DNA from: Micropterix aruncella
Lineage: Eukaryota > Arthropoda > Insecta > Lepidoptera > Micropterigidae
DNA: 64,000 nt
Assembly: GCA_944548615.1 (NCBI GenBank)
Contig: OX155952.1
Span: 38,374,350 to 38,438,349 of the forward strand
Direction: 5' to 3'
Part shown: piece by piece, positions 21,333-32,504 of the stretch
Numbering within the stretch: position 1 is the first letter of the stretch
How the letters are laid out: each line of letters starts with the position of its first letter
Position numbers and translations under genes: made by a program
The notes under the pieces: generated by a model
Seen by the model: only the letters and a program-made list of their open reading frames with translations
The model's database searches: none
Told to the model about the DNA's origin: nothing

Positions 21333-21950
21333 CTTTTTTTTTGAGATGATGACGGATATATACATTTTAAACTTTCCACCCCTCCCCCCCCCCCCCCCCC
21401 GCCCCTCCCGCCCCGAGACGATTGAGAGAATTTTCAGACTGAAGTCTGTCTGTGTGTCTGCATGTGTATCTGCCTGCGTGTGTGTGTGTGTATTCCTCTA
21501 CGCTCCATTCGATTGTACTGAAATTTGGCATGCAGGCATTATTTGGTCATGACAAGAGTTGAAAATATTGTGATTAAAATCGGTCTACCAGAGGGCGCGC
21601 TTGTCATACTTCAACCTCTTCACTTTTGGTACACAGGTTTTTTGTTCGGCCGAATTCGCATTGTGAAATTTTAGTTGGTATATCTCATGAGCAAGCGGCA
21701 TAAATAGTATTAAAAATCAGCCATACATTAATTAAATAGTAAAGTGCTTAAAAGCGGCGACACTTGCGATGCGTGGATCGTTCGAAAATCGAATTCTAAG
21801 GCTCTCAGCGTCCCGGGTTTGCAATTTGATTTTTAAATTGAATGAGATGACGCGCGTAATGTTCGCCAACTGACTTAATTATGAAATGAATATTCAGATA
21901 GCGTCCCTGGCTACTTACCGGGAAAATTTGGTTTGCGACACAACCGATTT
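21333..21950 (-). mobile_element. S2 retroposon, copy B
   Basis: Minus-strand copy with the S2 start (ATCGGTTGTGTCG at about 21937-21950), TG/CA microsatellite (about 21440-21492), a C-tract on plus (about 21382-21402) and a poly(A) end (T-run at 21333-21343 on plus). It confirms that the CA tract and the G-tract belong to the element and are not accidental. Confidence 0.7.
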
Positions 21951-21954
21951 TTAT

Positions 21955-22475
21955 ATTTTATAATAAAAATTTCGCATGATCACCACATCGGTATATTACT
22001 AAAGGAAAGAAAATAATTAAGAAAGGAGTTAGCACAACCCATATGGTCTCCAGAATTAATGCAGCCATCTAGGCTTTCTGGGCTGTGTATCTTGTAATTT
22101 GTTTACAAACAAATAGTTTATTTATATAGGTTTTTTGAAGCTCAACTTAATTAAAACTATTGAAAACGTATGAACCCTTACGCAGTAATATAATCAATCA
22201 TAACAACGACAAAATGTATATTATTGATGAGGATCCTTTGTATATGGTGTACTGATGAAAATGTCAAATATTTGATCCAGCCTAAATTCGCTTTAATTGT
22301 CCTGTCTCTAATTTATAATTTTTACTCCATGTTTACAAAAATTTATGTTTCTTTTGCGAAGTTTTTAGTTTTCATAAATATGTTATATTTGGCACTGCGT
22401 CAAATGTTCAGACACACCTTTGACCATATTCGATATATTTTTGCTTGATTGTTTGCTTGTTCTATGATCTTCAAT
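21955..22475. other. No gene seen
   Basis: AT-rich. The 74-codon frame at 22224-22448 is hydrophobic because of T-richness and has no recognisable domain. Confidence 0.45.
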
Positions 22476-22479
22476 TTTA

Positions 22480-22690
22480 CTGGGAATTGCCACCCAGCCG
22501 GGCATCCTCGCGTCCTCATTCGCAGATTTGGACAGATTTCTCCATCCTCCAAACTGGTCACGGATTCGAAGTCGCTTGCGCGGCCTCTACCTGCTGCAGC
22601 AGAAATTGTTATTCGAATTTATCACGTGGCCTTGACGCTCTTTGCCTGTCGTTTGTCGTTCAGGATTAGGTGGCCGTTTCTAAGAATAAG
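22480..22690 (-). repeat. W1 retroposon fragment (diverged)
   Basis: Minus-strand match to the middle of W1: ACTGGTCACGGATTCGAAGT, CGCTTGCGCGGCCTCTACC, then TTCAGGATTAGGTGGCCGTT. It matches the 55965-56370 subfamily best. Confidence 0.7.
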
Positions 22691-22699
22691 TAGCAGCCG

Positions 22700-23975
22700 A
22701 TAAGTATATTAAGTAGTCTGATATAAGGCCCAGTATAAGTAGCCCGATATTCTAATAATACGTAGCCCGATAAATATTTATCAGAAAACACAATATACAT
22801 ACATTTATAAATTAATAGATAATAAATATACTTTACCTATGGTTAACAACAATTCATATAATCATAACGTCAAATATAAATAAAGGTTCTGAAGTTTGTA
22901 AAAAAGTCACAGTTTTCCTGTGACAATTAAAATAATAATAATAATCACAAAGAGGTAGTCAAATAGCAGCAAAGATTCGCAAAAGCGTAAATCAAAACTC
23001 CCAAACGAATCGCCCCATACTTTATCATTTCAGCTGCTTTGTGAAGAATAAATAATTCTGCAAATAATGTCCCTGTCGTCGTCAAAATGGCGTGTCGTAA
23101 TTTTCTAAACAATTCATCAGGCGTTGGAGAGAAAATCACAAAGGCGCCATTAAGAGCTGGGCGGTAATCCCTTCTCTTAATAGGGGCGGCAATTGATGGC
23201 AACTAACGACAAGACAACAGGAGCGCTTTTTCTTTAAAAGAAAAAATAAGAAACAATGCGTCTAGACGAACGCATTATATTTTTTCATATTGTGCTTTGT
23301 AGAGTTTGGTGTGCCTAACACGCGAGTCATGGATGAAATGACGAGACAGTCTGGATGAAGACAGTTCGCGTTCAGCGTAATTTACTTACTATATGACGGA
23401 TATCATGTAATTGTAAATGTCGGTGATATTTTATTAATATCTGACATTTATGTGACCATTTTTTATATAATCGTATCACGATTCCCACAAAAGTCGTATC
23501 GTGGCGTATACCTACATATACTATCCTACCTATTTTTTCCTGATCACCAAGTAAATAGGAAATCAAAATCCTTTTGTATTTTATGGCAGTCAGACATTCA
23601 GTTTTTGATTATAAATTTTAATATTTATTTTTCCCTTTTATGCGTACTCCGATTAAGACTAATAAAAGTGCAGGAAAACTACGAGTACTTATTTCTTAGC
23701 ATCTAATTCTATAATCTACTCCCTGCCACTCTTAAACACCTGGAGGACGTAAAATTCATAAAAGATTAAGGCGATGTTGATAGGCTACCCTTTATATGAT
23801 CTGACCGAAAGGGGGAGCCATGAGTTTGCAAACATCGTACCCATTTTAATGATAATGATGATAAATGGATGTTTATTAGCCAATTCGTTGATTTTCCTAA
23901 ATCCTTTTAAAGACCAACAAAAAATGGCTCAAGTAAAACTTGCTATGTTTCGATCCGAAGGACAGTTTGGCGGTG
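22700..23975. other. No gene seen
   Basis: Unrecognised sequence. Short frames at 22945-23202 (minus) and 23774-24016 (plus) have no domain signature, and the latter runs into a W1 fragment. Confidence 0.45.
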
Positions 23976-23976
23976 T

Positions 23977-24293
23977 CGACTACAACGGGCGATTCCGTCA
24001 CCCCAGGCTGGTATAACAATATGTAATCATTCTTTCAGCAGTGGGATGAGCGTAGAAGACTTAGACAACGATAAACTACTATTTAACTCCGCCTACTAGC
24101 CCGCGAGAGACCAACCCTTACCGCCCGGCACCAAGGTAGTTAGCCCAGCGGGCAGACCAAGCGCCCTCGCTACCAGTTATAGCCAGATTGCTCCGGCTTC
24201 CCGACTGGTAACGGGTTCGAAGTTGCTTGCCCGGTCATCTCCCTTGTGTAGCTGTAATTCGGTGTCAACCGTATCTATCGCGGACCACGTGAT
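23977..24293 (-). repeat. W1 retroposon, 3' portion
   Basis: Minus strand. It starts at the W1 3' terminus (GTCGACTACAACGGGCGATT on plus) and runs through TGGGATGAGCGTAGAAGACT and ACTGGTAACGGGTTCGAAGT to TATCGCGGACCACGTGAT. Closest to the subfamily at 51750-52410 and 59612-59845. Confidence 0.8.
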
Positions 24294-24361
24294 ATAAAAT
24301 GTATAAAATATATAATATATATGAATTATTATAAAATATATAAATATGTATTAAAAATATG

Positions 24362-24530
24362 TATATACACGATTTTTTAACTACCGCTAGATGGCCCAGC
24401 GCGCTACACGCAGGTCAAACTTTTATATAAAAGTCAAGTTTTTCCACAATTTTTTATCAAAAGTTGCTTATTTGCTCTTATTGATTCATCCATTTCAAGG
24501 ATGCCGATAAATTCGACTCACCCCCTATAG
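24362..24530. mobile_element. Half copy of the CAGG(A/G)TGAGT MITE family
   Basis: Contains ACTACCGCTAGATGGCCCAG, AAAAGTTGCTTATTTGCTCT, CATTTCAAGGATGCCG and GACTCACCCCCTATA, which match the right half of 60703-61090. Confidence 0.65.
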
Positions 24531-24809
24531 TGACACAGGTTGTTCTTTTATCTGAAACTTTTTCCCACAATGATTTGAGACTGACCGCCATAGTAACAAA
24601 TGACAGTAATGAAAAGAGCTTTCTAATTGTATACGAGTATCTCTGGTCATTATTGGTGGTGATGAGGCATCCCATACATTTTTGAGGCGTCACACAACAT
24701 TCTTGTATAGATTCGGCTCAACGTTGTTGCTTCTTCGTCAGACTCTTTTCGAGGCTTTCGCGGAGGTCGTGCATCATTTTGATTATTTATTGTACCTTAG
24801 AGTAACACC

Positions 24810-25135
24810 GTTTTTCATGGCATCCTCGCAGAATGTATGTACAGGGTACTAGCTCCAGCGTCGCAGGTGTGAGCAGTAAATAAAGGCACAGCGAGAGATT
24901 GCATTTCGCAGCGCTTCGCCTGCCTGGGCAGCCTAGAGGCCGTCATGTTGCTCGAGATCTTCACGTCTGTCTGGCGCTTCCGAGGCGTAGGCGCCGCGGC
25001 CGCCGGCAAGGCACGGCTCAAAAACGTAGAGCGGCAACGGACGTACATTTCCTATCGCCTGACAGACACTCGACCTTAATTGATACAGCTGCGGTTCTGC
25101 GCGTTTATTTTCCATCTCCAGTCATGCGCTTCGAG
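24810..25135. other. GC-rich patch of unknown nature
   Basis: The 24890-25050 segment is markedly GC- and CpG-rich compared with its surroundings, and all reading directions show short open frames for that reason. It could be a regulatory or exonic host segment, but I see no domain and no splice evidence. Confidence 0.3.
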
Positions 25136-25239
25136 AATTCCCTATTCAGTTAGTGGAGATAAGATTATATCATCCTTACATGCACTGGTATGATGAGCGC
25201 ATTGGTTTCACAAAATATTCTTGTTCAGAACGGATAGGT

Positions 25240-25443
25240 TTAGCTATAAATCCACTTACCAGAGTGAGTTGTGAAAGCGCCCCTTGTTCCATCGACAGAC
25301 TCCACGTGCAACGGTTTTCTTGTCCATATTTTCTCTATTTGAACTCTCAAGACCAGACTCACCCCAGGCTCACCAGCTTTCTCAGAAGTGTTAAATTTCA
25401 ACGCACCATCCAGGGGACTGAGGCAGTACTTAACGTTTAACAT
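25240..25443 (-). other. Weak candidate host exon, minus strand
   Basis: A minus-strand open frame (VKYCLSPLDGALKFNTSEKA, then GEPGVSLVLRVQIEKIWTRK) has balanced, protein-like composition. Its last codons run into a consensus-like splice donor (CTCTG then GTAAGTGG, about 25262-25254). I recognise no family and cannot find the acceptor with confidence. It could equally be a chance frame. Confidence 0.25.
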
Positions 25444-25444
25444 T

Positions 25445-26730
25445 CACATTTGGCATAAAATTCAATATTTCCACAATCCTACCTCAGGTGCATGCCGGTT
25501 ATACTAAACCATAACAAATAATGATAATAATATTGATCTTTTCAACCGGGGACTCTGAGAGTTAAATCCACTTTAGGAGTCTTAATTAGGAGACACATAG
25601 ATTGTTAATTTACAGTATGTTTATATTGCTTTTTTAATAAAATAATAAATATCACCATTTTTATTTTGAGTTTATTAATTGTTACGATAATTTTAGGGAT
25701 TTATTTTCTTTCCTTGTGCTATAATTTAATTACCTACTGAAACGTTATTATTTTTAGTTCATTTACTAACATTTTTTTTTATTTATTTATTTCCATAATT
25801 CACATTACAAGTTCCAAAAAAATCCTTATCCTAGCACAAAATCATTTTACAATAAGTGTACATATTATACCCAGTTTAGAAAGGAAATTCATATATTTGA
25901 CCTATTGGTTTACCACCTTAGTACATATGTATTGTGTTGAGGTCGTACTAATATCTGTGTTGAGGTGGTATTAATATCGTTAAATTGTTTTGAGTCAAGT
26001 ATTATCTGGTATATATCAGTATTATCTGGTATATATCCGGGCAAGTATTATCTGGTATATGAATAAAATTTTAAAAATAAATTAAATAATAACAACAAAA
26101 AAAAATAAACTTAAACTAAACTAAATTAAAATTAATGACAATCTACGTAGTTTTATAATATAATGATATCACTATGTACATAAAACATATTTTATTTATA
26201 ATGGTAATTAATCTCTATAATTTTAATAATAATACTTTTTAATTAATCAATATATGAAACAAATAGTTCAGCATCGGAGTACACATAGAATATTGTCCTC
26301 TAATGGGGAATTATGTGAAAATATTGGTAATAAAATGTATTTCTTGGAGTATTTTTCATGTACCTAGCTATTATCTAAATAAATAAATAAACAGCACAAT
26401 AGTGTTAACCTCGAAGCTCGAGGTTAATATCGCGAGTTCATGATGGCAAGCGTGCTCTCCATCGTTATTCTCCATTGCTAACACTGCTGATCGGTGGTTT
26501 TTCGTGATTTACTATAATAATAGATTCAGGATAAAAAAGAATTGGAAAAGGTGGCTAATATACAATAAAGTCTGGCGAATCAAAGAAAAATAAGCTTGTT
26601 GTATGAATTCTGGTTTACTTTCATTGCTAGTTGCATTGACAGGTTAGGGAATGCGCATATTTAATTATGATACTCGCATAAAGGTTAAATTAATTTTAAT
26701 AAATATTTGTAATAATTACACGACCGCCCA
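25445..26730. other. AT-rich; short tandem repeat near 26000
   Basis: Three near copies of AGTATTATCTGGTATAT lie at about 26000-26060. A poly-T/TTTA patch at 25765-25795 may be a decayed LINE tail. No gene seen. Confidence 0.45.
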
Positions 26731-26734
26731 AAAA

Positions 26735-27150
26735 GGAGTGAGATGTGTTCAGGGTTCACAAACATGTATGTATGTTTACGTTTCATATATGATTATATGT
26801 TACAGGGTTCATTTATATACGTTTCTTTATTCCACCACTACTTTTAAACCCTTGAACCTATTTAGAAGGGTGTAGTATTGTTAAATTGTTATGTCATCCC
26901 GAGTGGGGTGGAATACATAAACTGTTCAAACGTCAAATAAATACATGTGTAAATGTCCAAATATCAATAAACTACATAAAGATATAGTTTTTAGTATAAA
27001 ATGACAGGTCTGATGAAGTACATACCAAAAATGTATATGTATATATAAATAGATACATATAAATTGATGTATTTTTTGATATGGATAGTTGCATAAACCA
27101 CAAATATTTCATAAAAAAACGTTTTATTACTTGAGCACCTAGGGCAACCG
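26735..27150 (+). repeat. Interspersed repeat R7, copy A
   Basis: Aligned with 34740-35090 in the same orientation: CAAAAAGGA.TG, AGGGTTCA..TATGTATG, TTATTCCACCA.TACTTTT, GTTATGTCA.CCGAGT, AAGGTCTGAT and the final AAAAAAACGT. About 400 bp. The class is unknown; the AT-rich end could be a LINE 3' UTR. Confidence 0.6.
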
Positions 27151-27294
27151 ACTAAATGCGGCGGCAGCGGCGCGCGATCATTTCTATACCTGCCGCAGGG
27201 CGCGCAGCGCTGAGACGACACTTTCAGAAAGTCGGGTTAATGGGTCCGGCTTACGTGAAGCCAGGACAATCGCCCAGTAAAAGAAGCCACGGGC

Positions 27295-27415
27295 CTTGGA
27301 CAAGGCTCGACGACTGACTCACAAAATGCGCTATCGTCTTTAAAACTAGAAATGTATAGAGATAACACGCATCGACGGGGCTGTAGCGGATCTTTCGTAA
27401 ATTGAAATTCTAAAA
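27295..27415 (+). repeat. Interspersed repeat, matches 20650-20760
   Basis: Second copy of the 110-bp shared segment. The sequence just upstream (27150-27295) is GC-rich and may be part of the same element. Confidence 0.5.
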
Positions 27416-27587
27416 TGTTAGAAAATGATATACGTCTAACAAAATAAGGTGATTTTATATTCTTGTAGTGCAATGAAATTGAAGGATTTTCAAGTTATGT
27501 ATTTTAATACTTAACACAAGAAATAGACGAGAAGTTTTAATAATTTTATGTGATAGTATGAAACAGTCTATAAAATACCTTTTGTTT

Positions 27588-27668
27588 AAATAAGCTAGCG
27601 TTCTCAGTTTCCGAGGAATTAAGGTTTATATTGTTGACCCGGATTTATTGCTTCCGATTGTATGTGCT
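27588..27668 (+). repeat. Half copy of the MITE found at 2755-3119
   Basis: AATAAGCTAGCGTTCTCAGT, ATTAAGGTT and GACCCGGATTTATTG match the right inverted repeat at 3049-3119. The left half is missing. Confidence 0.55.
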
Positions 27669-28085
27669 TTTTTTGAAACTTTATTCAATTTCAGTTTTCG
27701 TTTAAAAGAATGGTACAGGACGAACGGGTAATACCCATTGGTAGCCGGCGGCACAATAGGCAAACAAGTCGTCGAGTAGCGCTATGGCCGGAATCACACT
27801 CGACTGCAGTCGCATTCTGGAATGTTCCCAACGCCACTTCGCCAGTCGCTACTACCAAACCGTAAAAGCTTGTTTGAACGTGGCATAATCGCCGCTCAGC
27901 GTTCTGTCGACGGACTTCGCCATCTAAACACTTCAATTGGGGCATACGCTGTAAAAGCGAATGTGATTAATACGAGCAAAACGGCTAAAGAGCTAATGCC
28001 TCTTTGTCACGTTACGACTGCCAGTCAGTTCGCGCCGATGTCACCAGCTAAAGCCAGTTGAAGACACATAGCTATTAGGTAGGTG

Positions 28086-28265
28086 AAATGGTTCAACAGC
28101 TTTCTTCTAAATAAAAAACAAGTTGTACAAATAGTCGACTGCACGGGTGGCATATTGAAGAAAACTATTTCCGAAGAGTATGAAATAACGTGCGCAGTTC
28201 CACAGGGAAACATTCTGGGATCAACTCTATTTTTTATGTAAATGATCTGACATCTGTGTTAATTC
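28086..28265 (+). pseudogene. LINE RT core fragment with a CAVPQG motif
   Basis: The frame from 28089 reads WFNSFLLNKKQVVQIVDC, then ISEEYEITCAVPQGNILG and STLFFM, ending at a stop. One frame over it continues YVNDLTSV. The block G-V-P-Q-G-S-x-L-G-P followed by Y-x-N-D-L is RT motif B plus the step into motif C in non-LTR retrotransposons; here G is A and GP is GS. The YADD box is lost: the sequence turns into short repeats of GCCAATATCGTAGTA (28305-28345). It is an old fragment of a family different from the C-terminal pieces. Confidence 0.75.
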
Positions 28266-28456
28266 ACTCCAATATCGTATTATACCAATATAGGCTTTAT
28301 CGTAGTAAGCCAATATCGTAGTAGCCAATATCGTAGTAAGCGTATTATACCAGCATAAGATTGCAGTTGCCGAAACGGAGAATATAGGGATAATGTTATC
28401 CTGTGAATTGGCTCGGTTAAATACCTGATTCCAGAAAATAATCTGTTAACACATAT

Positions 28457-29143
28457 GGAGCTAATGGGCCCTTGCTGAGTTGGCCACGAAGACCCATTCT
28501 GTTCAGGGTTGGTCACACTCACGGGTCAACACCCATCCGGCGGCCTCCACGCATGAAGTGCAAGCCCGGATAGGACTATGGCCTTAGGGCTAGTTTACCC
28601 TAGGAATCAACCTTCTGGCGCTTCTGGACGGTATGCCCACCGTGCGGTGTAAGCCAATCGATTATGCACTCTGACTAACAGTCGGGAGAGTCTGGAAACA
28701 GTACTGTTTCCTATAGAGCGGGAGTGGCTGCGGGCCTTACAGCGACTGCTCTTGAAATGACCACCGGCTACCTGCTATCGATACTGGGTGAACAGCCGGG
28801 CAAAGGATGCCGTGGTCCGCGATAGATTCGGTATACACCGTTTCACCGCTTCGTAAGGGAGAAGACCGCGCAAGACGATCGTAACCAATCGAGACCGCGT
28901 AACCAATCGAGAGACCGGAGTAAACTGGTCGCAATTGGAAGTAAGGGCGTGAGTGTAAGCCCGCTGGGTAACACACCTGGTTATCTTGCGGTTAAGGCGT
29001 TGGCCTCTTACGGGCATGTTGCGGAGCTTGACGGTGGACTGTTTTGTCCAAGTCTTCTGCGCTCACTTCACGGGAGATAGAACGACTAATTGTTAAAACT
29101 TCCTGAGGTGACGGGTTCGCCCGTTGTAGATGACAACTCTATT
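28457..29143 (+). mobile_element. W1 retroposon, full-length, 13-bp TSD
   Basis: TGTTAACACATAT is present at 28444-28456 and 29144-29156. Between them are 687 bp starting GGAGCTAATGGGCCCTTGCT and ending in the hairpin ACGGGTTCGCCCGT (29111-29124), then GATGACAACTCTATT. No A tail. An A-box-like TTGCTGAGTTGG lies about 15 nt from the start, with a weak B-box-like GGTTGGTCACA about 35 nt on. Open frames on both strands are not preserved between copies. Confidence 0.88.
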
Positions 29144-29471
29144 TGTTAACACATATAAAACAATATCTATCTTCCTAGCCTAGTCGGAAAAATACTGTCA
29201 TCAATAATCAAAATTTAATTATCGTTAAATACATTATTGAAGCCAATATTAAAAGCGAAACTTTTCTTTGTTTAGTTTTAGATGAAAACCTTCGACGACC
29301 CTTCCATTCCTCACGGAGAGGAATCAAGCGACCTGCTTTACAGCGCCTGTTTCTTGAAATGGATCAGCGTTAAATATAGTCAAACAGTATACTTTGCTTA
29401 TTTCGAATAATACATATATGCTGGCCTACGGGTTGACTACGGTTTGGCCTGCAGTAGAACCACTACGGCAC

Positions 29472-29702
29472 GGCCCGGTGGAGTAGTGGTTAGGTCGCCT
29501 GATCTTACATTGTAAGGTTCCGGGTTTGATTCCCGGCTGGGTTACCATTTTCCGTTGGGTTCAAATTAACAGAATTGCATTTTCAACTCTGTCGATGAAA
29601 TGCAATAACAAGACACATATAAGCATTTCATATTAGGGTTGGTTGTAAGAGATTGTCATATGACAATAAACCCGCCCATTGTGAAATTTCACAATAAAGA
29701 GT
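29472..29702 (+). mobile_element. tRNA-derived SINE, copy 2 (complete)
   Basis: The head 29472-29547 is again 76 nt, with acceptor pairing, a perfect T stem (CCGGG-TTTGATT-CCCGG) and CCA. The body runs to two perfect palindromes near the 3' end, ATTGTCATATGACAAT (29652-29667) and ATTGTGAAATTTCACAAT (29678-29695), then AAAGAG. It serves as the intact reference for copies 1 and 3. Confidence 0.88.
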
Positions 29703-29704
29703 AG

Positions 29705-31370
29705 AGAACCTCATTGACCTACGGATTGCTACATTAATGATACATTTTTGCCCTGTATATTTATACTGAGCTGCTTGAATATTTATACTGAGCATAATAA
29801 CCACAACTAATGAATTCTGATTGTCACCAGACAACAGATATCATGCTTAGATCCTGTATGTACCTATCTCAATTCACATCAAACAGTCCAATTTTCTTAA
29901 CTCTCACAGATGCCATGTCAATATGAAAATCTCAGCGAAAATAGAAGTCAATGATTAGTCCTAAGTATGTGATGGAGTTAACTCTATGTAAAGAAAGGCA
30001 TATACAAATCAGGGTATTATTGCATGTATGCTGTTAGCCTAAAATCTTTCCGCTATTAAAATAGTGTTTTTGTTATCATAATTCATCCTTTATTTTATGA
30101 AAAGGTAATAAGAATACTTAAACCAAGATACGGCTTGATAGCTAAGGTAATATTGGTATTAAAGCAAAATGTTAATTAATAGCCGTGTGGTTTTATGAAA
30201 GTACTTGAAAACGCGAACTAAACAACGCTCTTGTTTGGGATCCTAATCCTATGTGCAGACAGCTTAAGCGTCAGTGCCTTTTAAGATCTGTCTGGACATA
30301 CTATTACTGTAGTAACATATAATTGTTATTTAGGTACATATTCGTTGACTTGTTTGACAATTCATTAGGTTCATTAATGAAAAAAAGTAACTTCGCCATG
30401 CGAATGATTATCGATGGGCCATAAATCAAATCGATGTTTCCTATTCCATAAACTTAGTTTTCCGATCAGTGTAAAAAACTCGCACTTATCTAGAGGTGTA
30501 GGTTACGCAACGTTTCAGTTAATCCTAGAAAGTACGGTAATTTCTGACAAACACAGTTGTGTAGCAATCCGTGTTAGGAATCGTAATTAATACAGTGTAG
30601 AAAATAGCAAATACTTAATCATTGTTTGCGAATCAAGGAAAGTACAGATTTGATGGATTTTATCAGCTCCACTAGACTACAGTCTGTTCTGGAGTGATAC
30701 CAGTCTTATGTTTGTTACATAGTACACTTTTTATAAACTTTCGGTTAAATTATGAAAATATTTGGCAGCATAATTAAGAAAATTTGAAGAAAAAGACATC
30801 TAATGTTAGTTAGTAAAGCGGTAATAACAAAAGAATAAAAAGATAATTACCTACATAGGCATTATAATAAATAGATACTTTTCTAAATAAATACACACTC
30901 ATACATATTTATATATTACACACTTTAATAATAAATCCTTAATTTTGAGATGAACGACATAACATTTTTTTTTGATACTCTGCGAGAAAGGACAGCTTTT
31001 GCAGAAATAATCTCATTTCCGAAGACCCACACAGGCAGATTGACTTGATGGATGAAGTGATGTGCACATATATAATATTAATACCCACTTACACAATAGC
31101 GAAGTAGTCCAAAGATTGAGTTTTAGTATGCCTGTGTTTATATTTGATAAATAGTTGTTACATAATTATATAGATGTCTTACATAAATAAATACATATTG
31201 ATATTGTAGTTTTACGGGACCTTACTCGCCGGTGAAAGATCACCCTCCTTTCTTTCATCACAAAAACGAAGCTTTTAGTCCTTGAAAATAAAATCAATTG
31301 ATACGTGATGAAACCAAACGAAAAAGCAAAGAGAAAACCATCAAAAGGCTCTGTTTTACGCCGACGAATG
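29705..31370. other. AT-rich, no gene seen
   Basis: No motif, ORF or repeat match recognised. Confidence 0.5.
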
Positions 31371-31371
31371 T

Positions 31372-32010
31372 CAATTCAATTCAATTCAATTCATTTATTT
31401 CAAAAAATCTTTACAGATTGTCGAAACTAAAACTAGGTGTTAGGTACATTTAATATTATTTACAATTTAATTCCTTCGTGATTTCATTTCCGTTCAGTTC
31501 TAAAGTTCACTTCGTAAATTATACACGTCATATACAGATATAAATTAATAACGATAGAGACAGTTCAATTTGTAGATAAAAAATTATAGATGGAAGTCAT
31601 GTTTGTTAGATTATATACGCATAGTTGAACAAGTGGTATTTATAGTCTAGAAGATTATTATTATAATTCATTATTATTAATTATTAAAATTCATTTTTGT
31701 CATTAAAACGATTATTAAAGATTATTAAAATTAAAATATAATTAAAATTCATTTATGTCATATAATTCCTTATAAATTAGTAGCTTTCTGACTTCCGAAT
31801 AGAAAACTAATATTTTCTTTTCCTTACATATTAGGTCTTTTAGGTTTTGTGGCAGTTTATTAAAAAAGGACATTCCCACGTTGGGGTCTCTGCGTAAAAT
31901 TTCTAGGTTCGGACGAGGTAATAGTAGATCCCTATATTGTTTTGACCCTATTATTATTGACTCCTCATAACTCCGTTATTAATCCTAAAGTGGACAACGA
32001 AAGAGGTCTG
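31372..32010 (-). pseudogene. LINE RT C-terminus and 3' UTR, minus strand
   Basis: The minus-strand frame from about 31969 down to the stop at 31742-31744 reads YEESIIIGSKQYRDLLLPRP, NLEILRRDPNVGMSFFNKLP, QNLKDLICKEKKILVFYSEV and ends YDINEF. The R-x2-L-L-L-P-R-P ... F-x-N-K-L-P layout is the end of CR1/Jockey-type RTs. About 370 bp of 3' UTR follow, and the element finishes with AAATAAATGAATTGAATTGA, an AATTG microsatellite tail (plus strand 31375-31400). The frame is open for at least 75 codons, so this copy is younger than most here. The RT core is missing by 5' truncation. Confidence 0.78.
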
Positions 32011-32504
32011 AGAGTCCGGAAAAACTGTAATGGAATCCTGAGAATAAAGTGTCTAGCTTGTTGTAAGTTATTTTATAATATCGGTTTCATTCTTTACGAG
32101 TTTAATAATAAAAGATAAAAAAATGATCTATAGAATAGAATTTATTTAAAAATCGAATTCGAAAATCGTGATAACTATTGCCGATACTAGGAAAGCGACA
32201 AGGAATTTTAAGATCAATAGCAAATAAATTGTCGCGCTTTACACCCAATACTTAGAACAGCGACTTATTGTATGATGCTTCATCTAGACGAAATTTGGGG
32301 AAAAAAAAATATTTTAGTTTATTCAATTTATTTATTTAAAGCAATCCACATACAGGTTGTTTGGCAAATAACCGTTTACAATTTGGGGGGGGGGGATTTA
32401 GGGGTCATTTGCTAGCTTTTACACATATACCCTATATCCTAAAATCCACGGTATTTTTTTTAAAATTATTTATTACCCGAAATTTTGCGCTTAAGTCGTT
32501 ATAA

